Assembly: GCA_037576215.1 (NCBI GenBank)
Contig: JBANDB010000008.1
Span: forward strand, 1,984,001-2,048,000
Direction of reading: 5' to 3'
DNA length: 64,000 nt
Source: Armillaria gallica
Taxonomy: Eukaryota > Basidiomycota > Agaricomycetes > Agaricales > Physalacriaceae
Each line of letters starts with the position of its first letter. The stretch's first letter is position 1. A program made the translations under genes and the position numbers. This document shows, one piece after another, positions 11,796 through 23,105 of this stretch. The notes under the pieces were generated by a model. That model ran no database searches. It saw nothing but the letters and a program-made list of their open reading frames with translations, and was not told where the DNA came from.

Positions 11796-12065
11796 TCACG
11801 TGCAAACCATATTCCGGACCCCGGGCCGATACAAATAGGGGCTCGTGCTTGAATCCATCAACGTTGAAGTTAACACCTGGCTGCAAGTGCAATAGAAGTG
11901 CTTATCACCGCTCAGGATGCTGCAACATTTCATTGGTAATTTGACTACCCATACTCACTGTAATCTTATTGCCAGTTCTCTGTCGGTATAAGTGTTTAAT
12001 TCCGCATTCACACGGACAGATATGCTTCCGGCGGGCAGCTTGTTTATATCCAGACAGTCTAGCAT
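11796..12065 (-). CDS. Possible two-exon small protein, unknown
   Basis: Exons 11959-12065 and 11796-11880 join across a 78-nt GT..AG intron into a 63-codon frame beginning MLDCLDINKLPAGSISVRVN and ending RNMVCT. The intron has a good GTGAGT donor. The chain alternates hydrophobic and polar residues like a folded domain, but I recognise no family. It lies upstream of RPA190 on the same strand, so it could also be part of a longer 5' leader or of the next ORF. Low confidence. Confidence 0.3.
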
Positions 12066-12203
12066 CAATTGATTAGTATCGTTGGACCTCGGACGCTCAG
12101 CTGTAACAATCGAGTGGAGTTCGCCACAAGAGGACTCGGAAGTAATTGAACAACTTTTCCGAGTGAATCTTAAACTTTCTTTTCATCAGTAAAGAGTTTC
12201 TGA

Positions 12204-12488
12204 TCAGGCCTCGGCTTCGGGGAGCAGGTTCATCGCCGTATTCTTGATGACCTCCCAGCTGGTTCTTGAATTCTTCGCCTTGCGCAAACTTAAACTTGAC
12301 ATACTCACATACGGACCGAGTACCGTTTGCTCACGTGGTCGTTGCGCTTGAAATTCGATAACGTGGACCCTGATGACGCATGGACCACCCCCACTGCTCA
12401 GTTCCGCGGCCGACGTCTGCCATATCAGACGATAAGGCAGCGTACTTTGATCGATGAATACAACCACGTTCAGGTCGTTAACAAGCAC
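12204..12488 (-). CDS. Unknown protein, 5' end unresolved
   Basis: A 94-codon frame (from a GTG, so the real start lies elsewhere) reads LVNDLNVVVFIDQ, PYRLIWQTS, GGGPCVIRVHVIEFQAQRP, EQTVLGPY and ends WEVIKNTAMNLLPEAEA. The alternating beta-like strands and clean codon use look like a real conserved protein. No ATG fits directly: a short first exon or a missing base near 12490 would be needed, since the adjacent frame (HVVKKADNVVTVQC) continues just upstream. It is divergent from the aldehyde dehydrogenase at 12558. Family not recognised. Confidence 0.4.
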   Translation of the reverse strand: MLVNDLNVVVFIDQSTLPYRLIWQTSAAELSSGGGPCVIRVHVIEFQAQRPREQTVLGPYVSMSSLSLRKAKNSRTSWEVIKNTAMNLLPEAEA

Positions 12489-12557
12489 TGTACGGTGACC
12501 ACGTTATCAGCTTTCTTGACCACGTGCTTATCATGATTTTTCTATTAGGCTCGGAGA

Positions 12558-14683
12558 ATGTTTCACGCCGCACGATATGGTCCTTATCCTCTCTTGAACA
12601 CGGAAATTACAACTTCTGGCCGGGAAGAGTACGTCGCATTTCATCGTTCTTGCACCGTTACCTTATTTCTCTCCGCGACCCAGGTTCATCGTGTTCAATC
12701 CTGCCAATGGACAGGAGCTTTCCAGGCCGTGAACTATTGAACTCCGATACTCAATGAGAAGTCTTATTCAATTGCTCCTGCAGGATCTGGACGACATCCC
12801 AAGAGGAAGTGGAAACAGCAATAAATCGCGCCCAGAAAGCATTTGACTCTGGGTCGTGGTCGAAAGCTTCGACATTTGCCAGGGCTAAAGTCTTGACGAA
12901 CCTTGCTCGTATTTTGGAATCCCGTCTTCCTGAGATGACGACGATAGAATCGCTTCAGACAGGGAGGACAATCAGGGAGATGCGCGCGCAATTAGGCCGT
13001 TTACCTGAGTGGATGTGCGTTGACACTGCTGACTTTTGGCATTTGTCAAATGAATGCTTGTTTCAGTGACTATTATGCTGCTCTGCTTCGGACAAGTCAA
13101 GGTTTTGTCGCACCGACACAGGGACCGCTTCTAAACTATGTGCAACGCGTCCCTCTAGGGGTAGTTGCCCAGATAACCCCCTTCAACCACCCTTTGTTGA
13201 TCGCTATAAAGAAGATCGCGCCAGCGTTGGCCGCGGGCAACAGTGTCATAGTGAAGCCATCTGAGGTAATAGGTTAATCCTTACGCACAGTTCGACATCC
13301 GCTGACCAGAGCACGTAGTGGGCACCGATTACTGTTCTTGAGTTTGCCAAAATGGCCGAAGAAGCAGGCGGTAAGAACTTGCATGGTGTATTGTGGTGTG
13401 AAATTTATGATCCAAACTTTCAGTGCCTGCTGGTGTTTTAACTGTACTTCCTGGTTTTGGGCAAACTACTGGAAAAGCAATCATCAGTAATCCTTTGATT
13501 CGAAAAGTGGACGTCACTGTAAGACATTTGAATATCGTGATACCTAGAACCAACGGATTCTCATAGGCGGGTACACAAACTGGACGTGTAATGGGGAGCA
13601 TCGTTGGCTCCAATCTCGCATCTTTCACGGCCGAGCTCGGAGGGAAGGTACGTCTTGGCTAGCCCCAGTCGTCTGAGCGTTCACACGTATTTTAAGGCTC
13701 CAATCATCATTTTCGATGACGCAGATCCTGTTGCTGCAGTCAACGGTGCAGCCTTCGCCTCGTTTGTTGCCTCAGGCCAAACATGTGTGTCAGGTACTCG
13801 ACTGATAATACAAGACGGCATCTACGATGCTTTCATGGGTCACTTCCTGAAAAAGGTAGAAAGCATTTATAGGCGTATGGGTGACCGTATGTTCTTGTTC
13901 ACATATAGAGATGGACATTGTCACTGATTTCAGTCCAGCCATAAATCCAAAATCTACAATGGGCACGGTTATATCTCCTCAAAGCCTTGGCCGCATCGAA
14001 GGTATGATGTCGCGTACAAAAGGCAAAGTCATATTTGGCGGTCAAAGAATGACCGGCAAATCCGAGTTGGACAATTTCGATTTCTCTCAAGGAAGCTTCT
14101 TCCCACCTACAGTAGTCATCAATGTCGATACCAGCGATGAACTGTGGGTCGAAGAAGTCTTCGGTCCTGTAGTAGTCGTGAAACGGTTCTCCGTGAGTAA
14201 TGTCGGAATCTAAAGCGCCTAACATGTATAATGCTAATGTCTTTCCCTTCCAGACGGAAGAGGATGGCGTTGCGTTGGCTAATGCGTGCAAGTACGGCCT
14301 TGGGGCCGGTATCTGGACCTCTAACCTTTCCAGGGCGCATCGCGTTGCCGCTGACATTCAGGCCGGGCTCTGCTGGGTCAATACCCACCATCTGAACGAC
14401 CCGAGTTCACCCTGGTATGTTTCATACATACCAGATCCGATGAGCGTTATTCACATATATATACAAACAGGGGAGGGATGAAAGAAAGCGGCATCGGCAG
14501 AGAAAATGGCTTGGAGGCTTTCGAATCATGTTTGTCCAGTATCGTCCTTTTCTAAACATTTTTCTAAGCTCCGTTTTAGATTCTCAGAGCAAATCTACTA
14601 TTGTGAATATTGCACCAGCAGAGACAACAAGAATAAATGACGACTGGTTCTCTGAAGAACCCGAAGGAAAGCGGTATGGCTGA
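12558..14683 (+). CDS. Aldehyde dehydrogenase (NAD(P)+ dependent)
   Basis: Twelve exons (12558-12628, 12684-12728, 12784-13014, 13067-13265, 13319-13370, 13424-13518, 13567-13647, 13697-13886, 13939-14192, 14254-14414, 14471-14529, 14580-14683) give 513 residues with no frame break. ALDH landmarks in order: TPFNHP (cofactor/Asn region), [18 protein letters not shown], the glutamate motif AELGGKAP, the catalytic cysteine in [18 protein letters not shown], and the C-terminal [21 protein letters not shown]. It oxidises an aldehyde to the acid; the substrate cannot be read from the sequence, though the overall look is closest to gamma-aminobutyraldehyde/betaine-aldehyde type ALDHs. No targeting peptide is evident, so cytosolic. 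At the last exon-8 junction the second of two AGs (13938) is needed to stay in frame. Confidence 0.92.
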
Positions 14684-14866
14684 GATTTGAAGGGTAGTCA
14701 GTATTCTTAGGGCGGGCTTTATTTATACTTGTGAAATCCGTAAGTTGTAGAAGTGAACACTTGGTGTACGAGGGGAGAATGATTCACCCGTCGGGCCGTC
14801 GGTTCATCCAGACCGTTCATCGCCCAGCGAAGGTCCCAATAAGGTAATCTCACGTCTTAACCATCA

Positions 14867-16626
14867 ATGCACTTTTCGAAGACCTATACCCAACTTTTAC
14901 TTGATCTGCCACCACAACTCCGCGAGAATGCGGTACAGTATCGTCAGGTATGCCTTTCGCACCCTCAAAGCATCTTATGAATATTATCACAGCTGAAAAA
15001 ACTCATAAATCAAATCGTGCTCGAGCTCACATCACTAGGGCTCAGTCCAGACGTTCTTCAAGAGCATCTGCTGCAGAGCAGCGATGAGAAGGGCAAAGGG
15101 AAGCAGGTAGAGAAGCTCATTGATGGATACAAAGTTGTGTACGAGGTGAACGAGGAGTCTGGCCGCATTGAACCTCGACTACGATTTTGGGTTACACTTC
15201 CTGATCCTACCACGAGCGATGGCCACGGAACCGACGAAGGAGAATCCATTGTTAGCCCAGCACTGGGAGAGCCTGGCCCGAGTTTGCTGTGGGTTCTGCA
15301 ACGAAAGACCAGTCAATCAGCGGACCTTCCCCCGACAAAGGCACGGTACGTCCGATAGGAGCTTTCTCCAGACGGAGTACTCATTATTTCCAGTGGCGGG
15401 ATATCGCAGGAAGTCGTGATACCCCTCGTCTCGGACTCTGCGTTCTTCCAACTGCTCTCTACCGCCCTCAAGGCCATGTCGAATCATCTGACTACTGTTC
15501 AGCTCGAGTTTTCACAAACGTTGCACGACTTATCCCGAACCATATCCGATTCTGCTCGGCCCGCTTCAGCGACAAACTCAGGGTTCCATCCCTATTCAAT
15601 ATTGACACATCCAGGGGCTATCACTATTGGCGCTGCTGGGTCGGCTAAGAAGGTCCGTCTTAATATCCACCTTATATACTCTCAAGGCTAACGTATTTCC
15701 AGACGGATCTTAATGCATGGCGGGAAATATTTCAGCTGTATGTTGAGGTTGAAGTATTTGAGAGCGTCAGTGAAGCTTCTCGCGGTGAGCGCTCTGTCGA
15801 GGAAAGCGAGAAGAGGCTGAAGCTATTTGCGGAACGGGTCACTCAGCGAGGCTTGGGGGATGAGAGACAACTCAAGTTGAAGAACAGCCGAGAGGCATTA
15901 GAATCCTTCTTGAAGCTCAACATGTTCATTCTACATGTGAAGAAGGTATTTATTTCATCCTCAACATCACTAGACAGTCAACAACTGTCCCTAGTTCCAA
16001 TCCGCCAACTCTGAGGCCACACGTAAAATCCTCAAAAAACATGCCAAACGTACCGCGTTACAGCTACCGGACACGACCGATCACGACCTCATCATACAGT
16101 CTAAATCTGTTTCGCTCCCTCGCATCCTCGTACAAGCCATCGGGGAGATCCTTCTCCCAGTTATCCCCCCTCTGGATGACTACGCGTGTCTAATATGCAC
16201 CAACATCGCGTTCAAGCCAGTCCGTCTCGGCTGTGGACATCTCTTCTGTGTACGATGTCTTGTCAAGATGCAGAAACGAGGCCAAGGTGATTGCCCGATG
16301 TGTAGAGCACCGACGGTTTTATGTGCCGATCGATGTACGTATGTCCATTACTCGTTTCTCTCAAATCCTGACTCGCGTTCGATTTATAGCCAATGTGGAT
16401 TGGGCTTTACTCAATTTTATGCAGGACTGGTTCCCTCTTGAGTCAAAGCAGAAGCTGAAGGACAACGAGAAGGAAGCCGCCCGGGAGGAGATGCTGGAAC
16501 TCGGGATCAACCCTGAACAAGGATGCAAGATCATGTAAGTTAGCACATATCGCTTATTCCTAACATTATTCCCGTAGAGAAAGGACCATGAGGGGAGTTG
16601 TGGATATCTTACAGCGGCTTATCTAG
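14867..16626 (+). CDS. SPX domain plus RING finger protein (putative E3 ligase)
   Basis: Seven exons (14867-14947, 14993-15345, 15394-15652, 15703-15945, 15995-16334, 16390-16534, 16578-16626) give 489 residues. The start MHFSKTYTQLLLDLPPQLRENAVQYRQLKKLIN is the SPX signature, with Lys-rich helices later (LKLKNSREALESFLKLNMFILHVKKFQSAN and KILKKHAKRT) that bind inositol pyrophosphate in other SPX proteins. A C3HC4 RING follows near residue 370: C-x2-C, CGHLFCVRCL, CPMCR. This architecture is known in fungal phosphate or stress-linked ubiquitin ligases. Inference: it ubiquitinates targets in response to phosphate state. The frame is intact. Confidence 0.88.
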
Positions 16627-16738
16627 TACTGGTACTAAATTCTGCGCATGTGTTTTTAATACAATACCCGGCATTCAAGTAACCCATCTTGGATTTCCAT
16701 ACGTAGGCTCGCCAATAACCGCTGAGTGGACGATAATA

Positions 16739-18201
16739 CTAATCGTCCTCGAGCATCTGCTCTAATGTTGCTTGCTCGTAATTTTTATTCAGCGCCTCGA
16801 TAAATTCGCCTAAGCCGTTGCTTTCCAAAACAGCCGACAGATTTATTAGGCTAAGGCCTATCCGATGGTCCGTAACGCGCTCCTACATACTAGTCAGGCC
16901 TAAATGCAGTGACTGTGCGAGAATGTGCTCACCTGAGCGTAGTTATACGTTCGGATTTTGTCACTCCGATCTACACCAGAGACTAGACTGTTCTTTGTGG
17001 CACGCCGCTGAGCAATATCCCGAATGATCTTTTGGTCCATTAGACGAGCTTGAAGGACTTGGAATGCACGGCGTTTATTCTAGGTACTATATTGAGTCCA
17101 GAAGCTTGAAATAAAGGAAGGATACGTTACCTGGTGCTGGCTCCGCTCATCTTGCATAGAAACAGTTATACCTGATGGTATGTGTGTCAAGCGGACCGCT
17201 GATTCTGTTTTGTTGACGTGCTACAACAGGCTTAGCTAAATTCCGACCGAAGAACGGAAACATACCTGCCCTCCGGCACCTCGAGCACGCATAACTTCTA
17301 TTTTGATGTCCTCCATTTTATATAGCGGTTCATCTTGTGTATCTTTCTCCTCGGCCAGCGGAAGCACCTGAATTCATTCAGTTACAAGCGATAACATGAA
17401 AAAGAAAGAAAACGTACGATGACTGCTACTGTGCTGGTGTGGACACGTCCGCTAGCATCAGTAGATGGTACACGCTGTACACGATGCACTCCACTCTCCC
17501 AACGCAACCTGTCATATGCCCCTGGACCCTTCACTTCCATGATGGCATCCCTCGTCCCTCCCTGCTCCAGCTCATTGACTGCCATCATCGTCCACTTCCA
17601 TCGCTGTGCAGTGGCATACCGTTGGTACATCCGTAGCATGTCAGCGAGAAAAAGAGACGATTCCACTCCTCCGACACCAGACTTCAGCTCTACGAGGGCA
17701 GAATAGTGCGCAGTGGAAGACGATGGTTTGAGGAGGGCGGGCAAAGTCGTGTTGACGATTTCTTCCACCTTCTCCTCGAGCGAGTGGTATTCTTCTTCAG
17801 CCATTGAACGCATCGTCGGATCAGGGTCAGCCAGGAGAGACTTGGTATCCTCGAGAAGCTACTATAAAGTACATTGGCGCGTTGATTTTGAAAAGCAGTA
17901 ATGAGCACTGACCCGACGGGAGATAGTCAACTCATCCCAAGCTTCTTGGAGTCTGTCGGATTCCTTGATCTTTTTAGTCGTGCTATATCCTCTGGCCTGG
18001 AAGTGCCTTCAGATATCTAAGTCGACGCAAATGTCAGAAAAATAGTAGCTGGCTGAAGCAAAAAAAAAAAAAACACGCCTGCGACAATATTTGGGTGCGT
18101 TCATTTATTCTTTTCTCGACAACGCGTAGGAGCCTCGAGGTGCCGCTTGATTGCTGTAGTCGGATGCAACTCGTCGCAAATCTACGACAGTGACGGAACA
18201 T
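16739..18201 (-). CDS. MRF1: Mitochondrial peptide chain release factor 1
   Basis: Seven exons (18077-18201, 17913-18006, 17418-17858, 17266-17367, 17131-17220, 16933-17079, 16739-16882) give 380 residues in one frame. The N-terminus [19 protein letters not shown] is Arg-rich, as in a mitochondrial targeting peptide. Class I release-factor landmarks: acidic PCRF region ([16 protein letters not shown]), [11 protein letters not shown], the anticodon-like loop [14 protein letters not shown], and the GGQ loop RGAGGQHVNKTES that triggers peptidyl-tRNA hydrolysis. The C-terminus is [14 protein letters not shown]...LEDD. The first intron contains a run of 13 T residues next to its donor; its acceptor (after 18007) is my best fit because the nearer AG leads to a stop. 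Divergent from PPE1 only 73 bases away. Confidence 0.9.
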
Positions 18202-18274
18202 GCAGAGGCAAAGAAAAGAGAGAGTTCCGTTTCAGGAAATCTACGGCCCGACATCCCACATCCTGACCGTCACC

Positions 18275-19700
18275 ATGTCCGATCTCTACCGTTCTGCAAT
18301 GAGTGCACGTATAGCAAAACTGCCAGAATTTCCTCATGTCGAAGCTGATGAAGACGAGGAGTCTGCTGATTCTCTTGGATCTCTTCCTGGAAGCGGGCTG
18401 GGGCCTCCAGCGTTGTAGGTCCCTTCCTACTCGTGGTTATCTGCGACTTATACCCTTTGGAAGGCCGGCTCATACGCGAAGGAATAAACAGAAACGTGCT
18501 CCGAATCCAGAATTCTCGCCTATATCAGCGTCCACTTTCTTCGTCGATGCGGCCCAAGTGGAGGTGCCATCAAGAAATCTGGATTGTCGCGTATATTATA
18601 CACCGCCAAAATTCGCAGATGGGACTGTGATGGTGTGCCACCACGGTGCGGATACTCTGGCTTGAGTTTTGCGTGCTTTGCCAAAGAGGTATCCGACATC
18701 ACCAAAGACGAATGTGGTGTCCTGGCCTTGGATGCTCGACGACATGGTCAGTGAAAGATTTAGACGTCGGAATTTCACTGATTGCCTAGTCTGCAGGCAA
18801 GACGACTACCACACAAACAGATGGTAATCTATCCATAGATGTTCTTGTAGATGACTTTATCCAGGTCATCAAGACCGTGTTCCCAGAGCCCCAGAAGGCG
18901 CCCACGTTACTGGTGAGCAACTTGAGCTTTGCCACAGCAGCTCCCGAACTACAATGGCACAGTTAGTCGGCCATAGCATGGGTGGTTCCGTCGTTGTTCG
19001 CGCCTGCCCTGTATTCTTGGACCTAAAGTATAGAGTTGCCGGTGTTGCCGTAATTGACGTCGTTGAAGGTAAGTGGTATAGCAAGCAATTCTATAACTTA
19101 CATCCCGGCAGGTTCTGCTCTTGATGCTCTTCCGCATATGAACAGCCTCTTGAATGCGCGGCCCGATGGATTCGACAGCCCTGAGGAAGCAATTGAGTGG
19201 CAGTACGTTGCTCCCACCGCACAAAACGTATCTACTCACCACTGTGTTAGCGTTAATACGAAGGCCCTACGAAATCCTAAATCGGCGAGAGTGTCGATAC
19301 CCGTGATTATCAAGCCCTCCGAGTCTGATTCTCCCCTTGTGCCAAAATACATATGGCGGACTCCGCTCCGATCAACAGCGCCTTATTGGAGAAGTATAAC
19401 TTTCTATTACCCTATTATACTCTTCCTGAATCAAGACATCTCTAAGGCTGGTTTGAGGGTCTTTCCAGCAAATTTCTGGCGGCGCGAACCGCACGACTTC
19501 TTGTCCTTGCAGGAACGGATCGGTTGGACAAGGAGCTCATGATTGGCCAGATGCAAGGCAAATTCCAGCTCATGGTTGTACCGGGCGTTGGTCATATGCT
19601 CCAAGAGGATGATCCCACAGGCACAGCCAAGATTTTGATTGATTTTTGGAGGAGAAACGAGCGATTGCTTGCTGGCGTCAAGAAGGTTGGCGAAACGTAA
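18275..19700 (+). CDS. PPE1: Protein phosphatase 2A methylesterase 1 (one frame break)
   Basis: Exons 18275-18414, 18464-18746, 18797-18912, 18963-19068, 19112-19202, 19251-19393, 19447-19700. PME-1 removes the C-terminal methyl ester of PP2A catalytic subunits and has an alpha/beta-hydrolase fold. Landmarks: FFVDAAQVEVPSRNLDCRVYYTPP, the oxyanion HHGAGYSG (interrupted here), nucleophile elbow LVGHSMGGSVVV, GVAVIDVVEGSALDALPHM, the acid residue in LLVLAGTDRLD, and catalytic His in VPGVGHMLQED. A one-base deficit near 18647-18651, in the G run after HHGA, shifts the frame; adding one base gives 378 codons and full homology. All other exons join perfectly, so an assembly error is likely. Confidence 0.9.
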
Positions 19701-19784
19701 TACTAGAGCTCCGTTTGCTTGTACATTCCCTCATTACAACTGCCATACATTAAATAAACATTTCATTTAACAACGGATATCTCG

Positions 19785-20683
19785 TCAGCCTGTTGCCTTT
19801 ACAGCTTCGTGCTGGGCCGGTGTCTGGGAGTACAATAAGCAGAGAACCTTTAAGGAAAAAAAGACCCCACCTCTCCAATTTCCACTGGTGGTTCGTCGAT
19901 GAAGTCGGGCACCTTACTCATGTCAGCAAGATATGAGGTACCTTCCTCCTCCTCTTCCAGCGCCAAGGCATCGAGTTCTGTGTCATAAATATCAGTGAAT
20001 GGCGCCATAACCGTAAAGGCATTGGTACCAGCTTCTAAATCCGCCTCGTCAAGTTCGTCAGGTATTGCATATGACCTCCCTAACGACTCTTGTATTTCAT
20101 TCGCCTGCTCCAGCAAGTCCTCCATTTCAAAATGCATATTCTAGAGAACAATCAGCCCAATCTCCTGAAACACGCAAAGCAGAGCAACCTCTATCTTGTC
20201 AACGTCAATCTTGCCGTATTGTTTCTTCATCTCCTTATTCGCGAGTTGCATGGCATCGAGAGTAGCCATTGTGTTCCGTAAATTCTCTGTGGTGAGGGCG
20301 GCTGATTCCATATTGAAAGTTTGCTGGGTGAGCTGGGCGAGCTGGCTTTCGTACATCTTCTTCTGCTTCAGAGTGCGGAGTGCCCGTTGCTGGATGGCTT
20401 GCTAGATGCGAATATAGATGGGAATATGCATGCCTGGCGGGCTGGGGATGGCATACCTTTCCTGGACCGTTTCGTAGCTTGCTCATTTGCTCCTTGTACC
20501 TCCCTAGCTCTCCGTCGAGTTTCTTTATCTTTACTTCGATGGATGCTATGCGACCATCAGTCTATCATCACAGATGAATTTACAGTAATTTCTGGGCAGG
20601 GAGAGGATGCTGACCGAAGCAATGGCGTCCTGGAGTGTAGGTTTGGGTTTCTTGCTGCCCGACGACCCAAAAATGCGATTCAT
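19785..20683 (-). CDS. VPS60: ESCRT-III accessory protein Vps60/CHMP5
   Basis: Five exons (20584-20683, 20457-20545, 20189-20401, 19871-20140, 19785-19823), 236 residues. The start MNRIFGSSGSKKPKPTLQDAI matches the CHMP5/Vps60 N-terminus (MNR.FG) rather than Snf7. A basic helical first half (IKKLDGELGRYKEQMSKLRNGPGK, RALRTLKQKKMYE) and an acidic second half (EMEDLLEQANEIQESLGRSY) follow, as in all ESCRT-III subunits. In yeast Vps60 recruits Vta1 to stimulate the Vps4 ATPase on endosomes. Intron 1 is uncertain: the frame-keeping donor gives only 38 nt; the better-looking donor at 20614 would break frame. Head-to-head with cyclophilin. Confidence 0.85.
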
Positions 20684-20841
20684 GGTGTCGTTTGCTCGCG
20701 ATGGAAGGCTGCGCGATGGGTTCGCGAGATGGTAACGTATTGGGTGGCGGTGACGTGATGAGGCGGTGATTGCCGCTTTGGGTACATATAAACCAGTTCT
20801 GCAACCCAGACAGACATCTCCCATCTCTACTTCCATCTACC

Positions 20842-21521
20842 ATGTCAAACGTATTCGTATGTTCATTTCTCCGTCCTTCTGCACCGCCTTTTCTTTTTCT
20901 TTTGCCTGATTACCATGATCTGACCATCGTATGGACAGTTCGACATCGCCATCAACGGCAAACACGAGGGCCGTATCGTCTTCAAGCTCTACGACGACGT
21001 TGTACCCAAAACTGCCAAGAACTTCCGTGAGCTCGCCACTGGCCAGCATGGATTCGGATACGAGGGCTCTGGCTTCCACCGTATCATCCCCCAGTTCATG
21101 CTTCAGGGCGGTGACTTTACCAAGAATAACGGAACGGGTGGTAAATCCATCTACGGCGAGAAGTTTGCCGGTGAGAACAGAGCACTGCGTTGATGATGGA
21201 GATGGACCTGATATTATTATGTACTAGACGAAAACTTCCAGTTGAAGCACACCAAGCCTGGTATCCTCTCCATGGCCAACGCTGGCAAGAACACCAACGG
21301 CTCGCAGTTCTTCATCACGACCGTTGTCACCTCTTGGCTCGATGGCGCTCATGTCGTCTTCGGTACGCCCATTGCTACTGCTTTGCAACTGTATCTAACC
21401 CTACGTTCTTACAGGTGAGGTCACTGAGGGTCTCGACCTCGTCAAGAAGATTGAGGGTCTCGGTTCCTCCTCTGGTACCCCCAAGGCCAAGGTCTTCATT
21501 TCTAAGTCTGGTACCGTTTAG
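20842..21521 (+). CDS. CPR1: Cyclophilin A-type peptidyl-prolyl cis-trans isomerase
   Basis: Four exons (20842-20856, 20939-21170, 21228-21362, 21415-21521) give 162 residues, the size of a minimal cyclophilin. The first exon codes just five residues (MSNVF). All key segments are present: [43 protein letters not shown], the active-site Arg in FHRIIP and Gln in [24 protein letters not shown], and W in [12 protein letters not shown]. There is no targeting peptide, so it is the cytosolic, cyclosporin-binding form. Intact frame. Confidence 0.95.
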
Positions 21522-21728
21522 GAAATTTTTATTGAAGTAAGCTTAAAGAGAATGTATCGAAGAAGATGACTACATACAATGTACTACGGAGAATTTGAAC
21601 TGTGCTGCTTAAAAAATTTCGGCGACGAGTGGAGGGTTTTCGATTATCGATGTGCTGTGGCGCATCGATATGACGTCAATGCGGATGTTGCACCCGGTCC
21701 GCGGGCCGCACTTCCTTCAACACATACC

Positions 21729-23105
21729 ATGTCCGACTCGGAGGTCTTCATTGCATGGCTCAAGGAGAAGGGCGGCACATTTCACAACACTACCCAATTT
21801 GTCCGAGGTAGAAATCTCCCCCTTTTCACGTATATATTCCTGGAAAATTCTTGGTAGTTCCCTCTGGATACGCAATCCTTGCAACAGAAAGACTACCTGC
21901 AGATTCTACCATAATATCCTGCCCTTTCGACCTTGTAATCACCAAAGCGATCGCGCTCAGAGCTCTCTCCAAACTTTTTCCATCCGAAAATCTATCGAAT
22001 TGGTCTGAACGGCAATGCATCTCGTCGTATCTGTGTTTTCATCAGATCATCGACGAGGCAAGGTAAGGTCCTTCCGGCCATTGATCTTGGCTGAGCAGGT
22101 CACAGTTACATTCCAGAGTTGGCTCACGGACCGTATGTGAATATGCTGCCGTCGCGTGAAAAGTTGCGTACCGGACTTCACTTTACTCCATTGGAACTCG
22201 AGATGTTCAGAGGAACGAATATGCATGGTGCGATAATCGATCGCGAGACGGAATGGCGGCGCGAGTGGGAAGCATGTCGCGCCGTCGTCTCGAATGTGGA
22301 TACCAGATGGGGCGTCCTATTTACCTGGTCAGTTGTTCACTCCACGTTCAATTCAATCGTTCAAATATCAGCACAAGGGAACTATTTTTGGAGTCAGCGA
22401 CGCATGTATCCTCTCGCGCGTTCCCGTCCTCCTGTTGTCCCGTAATCTTACACTGCATTCGTCGCCGTCCACAGAACCGGTCTTACTGCCAGGAGTTGAC
22501 GCCCTCAACCATGCCCGTGCACACCCCGTCTCCTGGGTAGTCACTGATGCAGAGAATATATCCCTCGTCATCCACACGTCAGCCAGTGCCGGCGAGGAAC
22601 TATTCAATAATTACGGCGCTAAACCCAATTCCGAGTTCATCCTTGGCTACGGGTTTAGTCTCCCAAACAATCCGGATGATACCATCGTGCTCAAGATTGG
22701 CGACAAAAAGTGGGAGGTTGGCCGTGAGGCGAAAGGAGCTGATCAAGTGTGGGATGCTTTTCTGTCATTCGTTTCCCAAAACCCGGAGCCTGACTACGAG
22801 GACTATCTCGAAGCAGCAGCTGCTCTGGATGACGCGGTGCAGCAGTTAATAGAACGGCTGCCTGCGGACAAAGGGCCTTCAGCCCGGCTGGAAATGCGAC
22901 CTGAAATAATGGCTATGTTGCATGACTACGTTGAAGGTATGAGAAGGCATTGTTGTGGCGAACCAGCTTTAATTACTTTTTGGCAGGTCAGCGAGACATC
23001 TTACGCTCACTCGTTGAATTTTGCGAGACAAAAAAGCAGCTCGCGGTTGAATTGGCCAAGGCTGAGGGCATTGACCTAGTTTTTGATGACGATGAAAATG
23101 ATTGA
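21729..23105 (+). CDS. SET-domain lysine methyltransferase, SETD6/Rkm-like (one frame break)
   Basis: Exons 21729-21807, 21858-22062, 22106-22327, 22378-22936, 22987-23105; 394 residues after one repaired base. Landmarks of the RuBisCO-LSMT/SETD6 class: GYAILATERLPADSTIISCPFDLVIT (SET-N), PELAHGPYVNMLPS, the SAM-binding LLPGVDALNHARAHPVSW and GEELFNNYGAKPNSEFILGYGF, then a helical Rubis-substrate-binding-like C-terminal half. Fungal members methylate ribosomal proteins or other non-histone targets; the exact substrate is not readable. A base is missing near 22429-22431, in a C run between SSRAFPSS and LLSRNLTL. The spliced joins elsewhere are exact. Confidence 0.85.

Noticed and set aside
18061..18073. 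A13 run as a possible retroposon tail
   Set aside because: It is the T-rich tract of the release-factor first intron; no target-site duplication or element body nearby.
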